NCBI GenBank assembly: GCA_964528095.1
Contig: CAZGSG010000110.1
Coordinates: 1 to 17,475 of the forward strand
Length of the DNA stretch: 17,475 nt
Direction of reading: 5' to 3'
From: CAZGSG01 sp964528095
GTDB taxonomy: Bacteria > Bacteroidota > Bacteroidia > Chitinophagales > Chitinophagaceae
The notes under the pieces were generated by a model. It saw nothing but the letters and a program-made list of their open reading frames with translations. It was not told where the DNA came from and ran no database searches. Position numbers and translations under genes: made by a program. Positions 7,467 to 13,817 of the stretch are shown here, piece after piece (positions within the stretch are counted from its first letter, which is position 1; the number at the start of each line of letters is the position of its first letter).

Positions 7467-8797
7467 TGAAGAAAGAAATCGCCAATTGGGGCAATTACCC
7501 GGCTATTGAAAGCGACGAGAAAACATTCTCTTATACCGAAGAAGCAAAACAATATGTAGCACTTAATAATGGGTTTATTCCCCGCGGGAATGGCCGGTGT
7601 TATGGTGATGCTTCACTTGCAAACGCTACGATCTCTACACTGAAATATAATAAGATCCTTTCCTTTGATACGGACAAAGGGTATTTTGAATGCCAGGCAG
7701 GCCTTACGCTTGATAAGATCCTGGAAGTGATCGTGCCCAAAGGCTGGTTTCTGCCGGTAACACCAGGTACCAAATTCATTACAGTAGGTGGCGCCGTGGC
7801 CAGTGATGTACATGGTAAGAATCACCATACAGACGGGTCCTTTTCCAATCATATCGCGGAAATGGATGTATTGCTACCAGATGGCAATATCCTCACCTGC
7901 TCTGCCAACACGCATAGCGACCTTTTTTGGGCTACTTGCGGAGGCATGGGACTTACCGGTCTCGTCACCCGTGTAAAGTTTGATCTCAAAAAGATCGAGA
8001 CAAAATATATTCGCCAAAAACAGTTAAAGGCTAAAAACCTGGAAGAGGTTATTTCCTTTTTTGAACAATACAAGGATTATACGTATTCCATGGCATGGAT
8101 CGACTGTTTGACAAAGGGTAAAAACTTTGGCAGAAGTATTCTTATGGTCGGTGAGCACGCCACGCTGAATGAACTGAGCGAAAAACAAAAAAAAGATCCA
8201 CTGGTCTTACCAAAAAAATTACAACTGACCTTTCCCTTCAACCTGCCATCATGGGTGCTGAACAGCTTCACGGTAAAGGTCTTTAACTTCCTGTATTACG
8301 GAAAGAATTTTAAGCGAGAGATCAATAATATCGTTCCTTACGAGCCTTTCTTTTACCCGCTTGATGCCATACATCACTGGAACCGCGGTTATGGGAAAAA
8401 AGGATTTGTTCAATACCAGTTCGTATTGCCTCTTGAGAGCAAACAGGGACTTATTGAAATACTACAACGGATCAGCAGTAAAGGACTGGGATCTTTTCTT
8501 GCAGTATTAAAAGTATTCGGCAAACAGGATGATATGATCTCTTTCCCAATGGAAGGATATACCCTGGCTCTTGATTTCCCTGTAAGAAAAGGACTCTTCG
8601 AGTTTCTTGATGAACTGGACGAGATCGTATTAAAATACAAGGGTCGCCTGTACATGTCGAAAGACGCCAGAATGAAAACAGCCATCCTGGAAAAAGGATA
8701 TCCCTATTTCCCCGAGTTTATCAGTACGGTGAAAAAGTACAACCCGGATTTTAAATTCCGGTCCATACAATCCGATCGTTTAAAAATTACCTCATAA
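7463..8797 (+). CDS. dprE1: DprE1-like decaprenylphosphoryl-ribose 2'-oxidase (FAD)
   Basis: This 444-residue VAO-type flavoenzyme is expected to oxidise C2 of polyprenyl-phosphoryl-ribose to the 2-keto intermediate. Motifs in order are RGNGRCYGDA (41-50), PGTKFITVGGAVASDVHGKN (101-120) continuing as HHTDGSFSNH, LFWATCGGMGLTG (154-166), FYPLDAIHHWNRGYGKKGFVQYQFVLP (297-323) and GRLYMSKDAR (394-403). HGKNHH (117-122), the YQF segment and K400 correspond to signature segments of mycobacterial DprE1. K400 aligns with the catalytic Lys418 there (numbering from memory). Where mycobacterial DprE1 has the benzothiazinone-target Cys387 in GWNICVDFP, this protein has A369 in GYTLALDFP. It overlaps the UbiA stop, so translation is probably coupled, and is 9 bp from the SDR gene. 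ATG codons at 7463 and 7466 are both possible starts. Confidence 0.92.
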   Translation: MMKKEIANWGNYPAIESDEKTFSYTEEAKQYVALNNGFIPRGNGRCYGDASLANATISTLKYNKILSFDTDKGYFECQAGLTLDKILEVIVPKGWFLPVTPGTKFITVGGAVASDVHGKNHHTDGSFSNHIAEMDVLLPDGNILTCSANTHSDLFWATCGGMGLTGLVTRVKFDLKKIETKYIRQKQLKAKNLEEVISFFEQYKDYTYSMAWIDCLTKGKNFGRSILMVGEHATLNELSEKQKKDPLVLPKKLQLTFPFNLPSWVLNSFTVKVFNFLYYGKNFKREINNIVPYEPFFYPLDAIHHWNRGYGKKGFVQYQFVLPLESKQGLIEILQRISSKGLGSFLAVLKVFGKQDDMISFPMEGYTLALDFPVRKGLFEFLDELDEIVLKYKGRLYMSKDARMKTAILEKGYPYFPEFISTVKKYNPDFKFRSIQSDRLKITS

Positions 8798-8806
8798 TTA
8801 TCGCTC

Positions 8807-9538
8807 ATGTCATCAGTTCTTATTTTAGGCGCTACTTCAGACATGGGTGTAGCCATCGCTGAAAAATTTGCCTCACAGGGTTATTCTATCCAACTGGCCG
8901 GACGTAATACCGAGCAGCTAAAACCCACGGCTTCCGATCTTGGTATACGCTACCCTGTCTCCGTTTCGGTTCATGCATTTGATGCTATGGATTTTAAATC
9001 ACATAAGACCTTTTACACTACCCTTCCTGTCAAACCTGATGTAACGGTATGTGTGTTTGGTTATATGGATGATAATGACAAGGCGCTAACAGACTGGCAG
9101 CTTGCAGAAAAGACGATTACTACCAATTATACAGGCGCTGTATCCATACTCAATATTATTGCAGAAGACTATACGATAAGAAAATCAGGCACCATCGCGG
9201 GCATTAGCTCTGTGGCTGGTATCAGGGGACGTCAGAGCAATTTTATTTACGGCAGTGCCAAAGCTGGTTTCACCGCTTACTTATCAGGTCTTCGGAATAA
9301 GTTATATCCTGCCGGCGTGCATGTGGTGACAATACTTCCCGGCTTTGTGTATACAAAAATGACGGCCGAACTTAATTTACCAAAAATGCTTACTGACACT
9401 CCTGGTAATGTTGGTGAAGCTGTATTCAAGGCTGTAAGCAAAAAAAAGAACATCATTTATATCAAATGGTTCTGGCGCTGGATCATGCTGATCATTAAAC
9501 TGATTCCTGAATCGATCTTTAAAAAGAAAAAACTTTGA
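8807..9538 (+). CDS. dprE2: DprE2-like short-chain dehydrogenase/reductase
   Basis: This 243-residue SDR is the likely partner of the preceding DprE1-like oxidase. It would reduce the 2-keto intermediate with NAD(P)H to polyprenyl-phosphoryl-D-arabinose, completing C2 epimerisation. The N-terminal cofactor motif is GATSDMG (8-14). Catalytic residues fit N107, S135 (in GISSVAG), Y148 and K152 (YGSAK). PGFVYTKM (178-185) follows. The C-terminus is hydrophobic and basic (YIKWFWRWIMLIIKLIPESIFKKKKL), as in DprE2-like proteins, and may hold the enzyme at the membrane. SDRs are numerous, so the specific call rests on the adjacent dprE1-like gene, the GATSDM form of the motif and the C-terminal tail. 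It overlaps the HAD gene by 4 nt. Confidence 0.85.
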   Translation: MSSVLILGATSDMGVAIAEKFASQGYSIQLAGRNTEQLKPTASDLGIRYPVSVSVHAFDAMDFKSHKTFYTTLPVKPDVTVCVFGYMDDNDKALTDWQLAEKTITTNYTGAVSILNIIAEDYTIRKSGTIAGISSVAGIRGRQSNFIYGSAKAGFTAYLSGLRNKLYPAGVHVVTILPGFVYTKMTAELNLPKMLTDTPGNVGEAVFKAVSKKKNIIYIKWFWRWIMLIIKLIPESIFKKKKL

Positions 9539-10143
9539 AAAAGGGAATCGCGTTTTTTGATTTTGATGGTACGATCACAACAAAGGATACCATGCTGGAG
9601 CTGATCAGGTTTCACAAGGGCAAAGCCGCTTTTTTTGCAGGGTTTCTTGCCTTGTCGCCTTATATGGTTGCGATGAAGCTTAAACTGATCTCTAATACAG
9701 CCGCCAAGGAGAAAATGCTTGCTTATTTTTTTAAGAATATGCCGGTAGCTGATTTTGAAAAAATGAGCCGGCTTTTTAATGAAAAGATCATCCCTGCGCT
9801 GATCAGGCCGGGTGCTCTTGAAACCTTTGAAACCCATAAAAAAAATGGTGTGGAGATCATCATCGTTTCCGCATCGGCAAGACAGTGGATACAGTATTGG
9901 TGTGAAAAGAATAACCTTCGGCTGATCTCCAGTGTGCTGGAAGAAAAAAACGGATTGATTACAGGCAAATTACAGGGAGCAAATTGCCATGGGGAAGAAA
10001 AAGTGAAAAGGATCAAAGAAATGTTTAACCTGGGGGATTATGAAAACATCTTCTGCTATGGAGATACGTCGGGAGACAAACCCATGCTGGCCCTTGCCAC
10101 GCAGGCCCATTACAAACCTTTTAGAGAGGGTACCGGAGCCTGA
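9535..10143 (+). CDS. HAD-IB family phosphatase, probable polyprenyl-phosphoribose 5'-phosphatase
   Basis: This 202-residue HAD hydrolase has the nucleophile motif DFDGT (D9, D11), motif II serine in IIIVSAS (S112), a motif III lysine near K156 and motif IV GDTSGD (D177, D181). It ends with AHYKPFR, a feature of the HAD-IB (phosphoserine phosphatase-like) group. A helical cap with an aromatic, hydrophobic stretch (FFAGFLALSPYMVAMKLKL) could contact membrane or a lipid substrate. Its position in an operon with UbiA, DprE1 and DprE2 suggests it removes the 5-phosphate from polyprenyl-phosphoryl-5-phosphoribose; this step is inferred. The start is TTG at 9535, overlapping the TGA of the SDR gene. 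The DFDGT motif nine residues in supports this start. Confidence 0.85.
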   Translation: MKKGIAFFDFDGTITTKDTMLELIRFHKGKAAFFAGFLALSPYMVAMKLKLISNTAAKEKMLAYFFKNMPVADFEKMSRLFNEKIIPALIRPGALETFETHKKNGVEIIIVSASARQWIQYWCEKNNLRLISSVLEEKNGLITGKLQGANCHGEEKVKRIKEMFNLGDYENIFCYGDTSGDKPMLALATQAHYKPFREGTGA

Positions 10144-10196
10144 GATTTTGAGCTTTAATTTTAAACTATTATTATTACACTTATAATTTGAAAATA

Positions 10197-10997
10197 ATGG
10201 ATCAGCAGCCGTACGTTTACAAGCCCAGTCTAAAAAATACAAGTAAATATTCCTTGTACCTGACCTACCTAAAGGAATACCTTAAATATGGCGATTTTAA
10301 ATCGATCGCCGCTTCTGTAAGATATGTGTCATCGCATAAATTACCGAAGAAGGACTATGAGACCAAGTCGGGAATGGGCAAGTTCCATATCAGGGGCAAT
10401 ACGACCGATTTTCAATTTATCAACTACGCGTACGAGAAATCGATAAAGGACTATCTCCTCAAAAATATCGACACATTTGATGTCTTTATCGATGCGGGCG
10501 CCTGCATGGGTGAATACGATATCTGGCTGGCGAAACTGGGCAAGCGTTGCATTGCGATAGAACCTGTAAACTTCGATGCCATGACACGTAATATCGCCTT
10601 AAACGACCTGCAGGATAAGATCCAGACCTTCCGTTGCGGGGTGGGTGATAAAATCGAGATGGTGTATTTCGAAATCCTTAAATCGGTAACCAGTTCCAGT
10701 CATATAGAAAGAGGTTCTACCAAGGAACCTAATGTGCAGATAGAAACGATCGATAATCTTTCCAAACGTTTTAATATCTCCGACACAGACCGGATCATTA
10801 TGAAGCTGGATGTGGAAAGCATGGAAGAAGAGGTGATCAATGGCGCCGCGGAATTCATTAAATCAAGGAAAAACTTCCGGATCATCTATGAGGATTATCC
10901 AGAGGATAATCTGAAGAATGATAAATTACTGTCGGCTATTGCCAATTTCAGATTCGACCCCATTGATGAGGCAAACAGGATAGGTCAAAAGATCTGA
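10197..10997 (+). CDS. FkbM-like SAM-dependent methyltransferase
   Basis: This protein of about 266 residues has the SAM-binding motif VFIDAGACMGEYDIWLAK (96-113), then IEPVNFDAMTRNI (121-133). A late MKLDVESMEEEVINGA (202-217) is the hallmark of FkbM-type methyltransferases, which usually O-methylate sugars or lipids. The first 90 residues are unusual and basic and may bind an acceptor or membrane. The frame can also start at TTG 10188, giving three extra residues, but the ATG at 10197 is preferred. It follows the HAD gene on the same strand after 53 bp, so it is likely in the same operon and may methylate the glycan made by this locus. The substrate is unknown. It converges with a minus-strand SDR gene 35 bp away. 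Confidence 0.8.
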   Translation: MDQQPYVYKPSLKNTSKYSLYLTYLKEYLKYGDFKSIAASVRYVSSHKLPKKDYETKSGMGKFHIRGNTTDFQFINYAYEKSIKDYLLKNIDTFDVFIDAGACMGEYDIWLAKLGKRCIAIEPVNFDAMTRNIALNDLQDKIQTFRCGVGDKIEMVYFEILKSVTSSSHIERGSTKEPNVQIETIDNLSKRFNISDTDRIIMKLDVESMEEEVINGAAEFIKSRKNFRIIYEDYPEDNLKNDKLLSAIANFRFDPIDEANRIGQKI

Positions 10998-11013
10998 ATA
11001 TAGTTTTATGAAT

Positions 11014-11045
11014 CGGGTACTGATATAATTTATCACACATACCCG
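11014..11045. terminator. Possible bidirectional terminator hairpin between convergent genes
   Basis: CGGGTA (11014-11019) pairs with TACCCG (11040-11045), and an inner TGATA (11021-11025) pairs with TATCA (11031-11035). The structure overlaps the last codons of the minus-strand SDR gene and lies 16 bp beyond the methyltransferase stop. There is no U-tract on either side, so it is only a weak terminator candidate. Confidence 0.3.
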
Positions 11046-11686
11046 TTATCTACTTCAATGTCTGCCCGGTTGATACTCTCGTTATTGATGAGCGTGTCGA
11101 TTACGGAGCAGACATTTTCAGCTTTTACGAACTGGCCATTTCGCATACGGCCTGCATGTTTGGCGCGGAAATCATCCGTCATCTGGTTATATACAGGAGA
11201 GTTTTCGACAAGACCCAGGGAAATAATATTGAACCGAAGCCGTGCATTGGCATTGGCCAGGCTTTGCATAAGACCAAATAATCCCGCCTTAGCGGAAGCG
11301 TAGGAAGGATCATAACTGCCTTTTCTCTTGGATACAGAAGAGAAAAACAGGACTGAACAATTGTCGCTGAGCTGCCCCTGCAATCCCCTGACCAATAATG
11401 TGGGGGCCACCAGGTTTACCTTCATCATGTTCAAAAAATGCTCGCTGGTAATATCATTAAACCCTTTGGAAGGATTGATCCCCTGCAGGAATATGATCGC
11501 GTCGACAGAAAAATCTATTTTTTTACAGAACGCGTCAATGGTGCTCTCGTCGGTAAAATCAATTGTCAGTTGCGCGGTACTGCCTGTACGGTAAACAGGG
11601 TGGATCGTATACTGCTCCGCATAGCTCTCCTGGAATTTTTTTCCGATATAGCTATTGGCGCCAAATAGAAGCAGTGATTTTTTCAT
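11033..11686 (-). CDS. Short-chain dehydrogenase/reductase
   Basis: This 217-residue SDR has the cofactor motif GANSYIG (9-15), N91 in MMKVNLVAPT, catalytic S116 in FFSSVSKRKG and Y129/K133 in YASAK, followed by ISLGLVENSPVY (155-166). It is short for an SDR (about 250 is usual) but has the full catalytic set and the usual C-terminal end (ADIEVDNGYV). It starts 9 bp after the FAD oxidoreductase gene, so the two are very likely co-translated and may act on one substrate in sequence. Its position beside a glycan locus suggests sugar oxidation/reduction. The specific substrate is unknown. It is distinct in sequence from the DprE2-like SDR on the other strand. Confidence 0.85.
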   Translation of the reverse strand: MKKSLLLFGANSYIGKKFQESYAEQYTIHPVYRTGSTAQLTIDFTDESTIDAFCKKIDFSVDAIIFLQGINPSKGFNDITSEHFLNMMKVNLVAPTLLVRGLQGQLSDNCSVLFFSSVSKRKGSYDPSYASAKAGLFGLMQSLANANARLRFNIISLGLVENSPVYNQMTDDFRAKHAGRMRNGQFVKAENVCSVIDTLINNESINRADIEVDNGYV

Positions 11687-11695
11687 TCGATCACT

Positions 11696-12802
11696 TTATA
11701 CAGACAATTTAAATCTTTTCTTCAGGTTCCTTCCCTGCAACAGCTGTTTTACTTCCAGTGCTACCTGTATGCAGGTGGTCACTTTACCGGACAGGATCGT
11801 ATAGTAATTTTTTATACCATCGTATGTAAAGAGTTCCGTGAGACGGGCATCATCATCATTTTCATATACCGTCCTGATGGTCCTGTTATACCCAGCCTGT
11901 TCCACATTCTTGAGAAACGGCATATAGTGAGAGGATTTGTCGTAAATCCCTCCCGGCGCTCTCAGGTCATCACCGGATAATTCTTCCTGCATGAACTTCG
12001 GTTTATCCAGGGCCACTTTTGTGTTCATCAGTGACTCTTTTACATGATAAAGCAGGAATTCATTCTTCTTCATTCCTCTTGGCATTACCGAGCAGAAAGG
12101 TCCGTCCATAACAGTCAGGCCAAAGGGCATCGAAGGATATTTAAAAACAGGTATGACAACATCTTCATAAAGTAACCTGCGGGAAGGAATATCGAGATAG
12201 GTATTTATCTGGTTGATATTGGCATAAGTACAATTGATCACTACATCATATCCTTTTGTACCAATATTCAGTTTGGCTTCAAAAGTGCCGTCTGTCAGGG
12301 TTTTCAGACCAAGACATTTGGTTTTGTAAAAAACGTTGATATAAGGGCTGTGTAATTTAGCCTTCAGCGTCTTTTTTAATGTTGTATAATCCCAAACCGG
12401 TTCCGGTACCCGGAAACAGGCTTCTATTGCATCGGGGTTCAGAAATCCTTCAGTAGGAAATTCTTCTTCATAACCAATGCCCACATTCTCACAGAAAGCA
12501 AGAAACTCCTCAGGCGTTGTTTTGCTTCCTTCTTTTGCTATCGCGTAATAATTCGGGAACTGGTATACTACCGCATCTCCAAAATGAAATAAGAACGATA
12601 AAAGCCCCTCAATACTCTGTTCTGCCGTGCCGATACTGCGCAGGTAGTGGTAGCCCAGGTGAATACGGTTGTGGTTCACACGGGAGGCCATTTTCATGAT
12701 ATCATCTTCCGCTTCCACAAGATCAACCTGAAATTGTTTTCCTCCCAGGATTGCAGCCATGGAACTTCCAAATAGACCTCCTCCGATTACTAGTACTTTC
12801 AT
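11696..12802 (-). CDS. FAD-dependent oxidoreductase (DAO-like)
   Basis: This 368-residue flavoprotein begins with a Rossmann FAD motif, VLVIGGGLFGSS (3-14), and an acidic strand end (LVEAED, E30). NHNRIHLGYHYLRS (43-56) follows, in the position where DAO-type oxidoreductases contact FAD. A C-terminal SGKVTT segment probably completes FAD binding. The middle contains D..TL...L ('PVWDYTTLKKTLKAKL'), also DAO-like. The substrate is unknown; homologous proteins appear in polysaccharide loci as far as I recall, so a sugar or sugar-lipid substrate is plausible. It pairs with the SDR downstream (9 bp). Upstream, 86 bp separate it from the SGNH gene, with a weak AT-rich hairpin in between, so it may belong to the same transcript or be partly independent. 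Confidence 0.82.
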   Translation of the reverse strand: MKVLVIGGGLFGSSMAAILGGKQFQVDLVEAEDDIMKMASRVNHNRIHLGYHYLRSIGTAEQSIEGLLSFLFHFGDAVVYQFPNYYAIAKEGSKTTPEEFLAFCENVGIGYEEEFPTEGFLNPDAIEACFRVPEPVWDYTTLKKTLKAKLHSPYINVFYKTKCLGLKTLTDGTFEAKLNIGTKGYDVVINCTYANINQINTYLDIPSRRLLYEDVVIPVFKYPSMPFGLTVMDGPFCSVMPRGMKKNEFLLYHVKESLMNTKVALDKPKFMQEELSGDDLRAPGGIYDKSSHYMPFLKNVEQAGYNRTIRTVYENDDDARLTELFTYDGIKNYYTILSGKVTTCIQVALEVKQLLQGRNLKKRFKLSV

Positions 12803-12840
12803 ATAATTCCTTGAAATAAGTTATTTATCCTGCTAAAATA

Positions 12841-12860
12841 TAAAATCCTGACAGATTTTA
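12841..12860 (-). terminator. Weak AT-rich hairpin between SGNH-like and FAD oxidoreductase genes
   Basis: TAAAATC (12841-12847) pairs with GATTTTA (12854-12860) across a 6-nt loop. On the minus strand a U-rich stretch (TATATTTTA) follows. It could partially terminate the transcript after the SGNH gene, but the stem is AT-rich and may be chance. Confidence 0.25.
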
Positions 12861-12888
12861 CGAGTTCCCTGATAAACTTGCCGGTCTT

Positions 12889-13815
12889 TTACTGTTTTTT
12901 CAGCGTGGTCAACAGGCTATCCATCTTTCTACTGAATTTTTCCGCGCCAATCTCGTTAAAATGATCCCCGTCATAAAAGTCCGCTTTTGCAAATGAACTA
13001 TCGGTAAGCATATTAAAATAACGAACATTGTTGTTGGATGCAGCCAGTTCCCCGGCCGTCTTCTCGGTCAGCGCAAGTTGATCCTTATGCAGGCTTGAAG
13101 TATACGTCTTATAACCGGGCGAAGTATATAAAACCACCGTAGCCCCTTTTTGTTTCGCGATGGCAATGATCGACTCAAGCATTTTCCTGTTGCCCTCAAA
13201 ATTCTCCCTGTCTTCGGGTGCAACATGCTGCCTGGTTGCCGCTGCTATTCCTGTTTTTTCCAGGTCGTGGTTATGTGACGAATTATAATCCATTCCCCAA
13301 CCAAGCGCCGAACAATTGATCTTATGATCTTTTAAAATATAGTAATGCACAAGTTTATCAAGGTTGAATTCGAATTTACCACCGAGGATCTCACTATTAT
13401 CCTTCACTTTATGAGAAGTATGTATATCGCAATAAATCATGTAGTTTTTGACTCTCCATGATTCGATATGTGTATTGAGCCGGCTGTAAAATGAATTATA
13501 CGAGATGGGAATGATGATATACTTCAGGTTCGTCAGCTTATCCTGGTATTTCCGGATAATTTCATAGTCATAATCAAGTGACTGCGAAGGCTGGCTGGCA
13601 TTAAACGCAGGTACACTCAGATAAGCGGGGTTGATCCCGAAATAAGCATGAGAACTTCCAAGTATAATGGCCTGTATACTGTCGGCATGCGTATCAAGAT
13701 AATTTTTCTTAAAGGTATATTCATTCGGTATTTTTCGCACCAGGTATTCTGCTGCTATACCTGCGATCAGTACGGGTAAAAGAAAAATGAGTATATACTT
13801 CAGAAACTTTTTCAT
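12889..13815 (-). CDS. Membrane-anchored SGNH/GDSL-like protein, partner of the MBOAT acyltransferase
   Basis: This 308-residue protein has an N-terminal membrane anchor (residues 4-23) and an extracytoplasmic SGNH-like domain. The block I motif is AIILGSSHAYFGINP (49-63), with S54 or S55 as nucleophile. The block V motif is DGDHFNEIGA (282-291), giving D282 and H285 of the catalytic Asp-x-x-His. This layout is like AlgJ/DltD/PatB partners of MBOAT proteins, which complete transfer of an acyl group, usually acetyl, onto a surface polymer. It starts 2 nt after the MBOAT stop, so the two are almost certainly translated together. The frame extends upstream to 13899, but that extension overlaps the MBOAT gene and lacks the natural lysine-rich start MKKFLKYI, so 13815 is preferred. 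Confidence 0.83.
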   Translation of the reverse strand: MKKFLKYILIFLLPVLIAGIAAEYLVRKIPNEYTFKKNYLDTHADSIQAIILGSSHAYFGINPAYLSVPAFNASQPSQSLDYDYEIIRKYQDKLTNLKYIIIPISYNSFYSRLNTHIESWRVKNYMIYCDIHTSHKVKDNSEILGGKFEFNLDKLVHYYILKDHKINCSALGWGMDYNSSHNHDLEKTGIAAATRQHVAPEDRENFEGNRKMLESIIAIAKQKGATVVLYTSPGYKTYTSSLHKDQLALTEKTAGELAASNNNVRYFNMLTDSSFAKADFYDGDHFNEIGAEKFSRKMDSLLTTLKKQ

Positions 13816-13817
13816 GC

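Noticed and set aside
9457..10016. Two minus-strand open frames of 97 and 126 codons
   Set aside because: Both are antisense to the DprE2-like and HAD genes, whose catalytic motifs establish the real coding strand.
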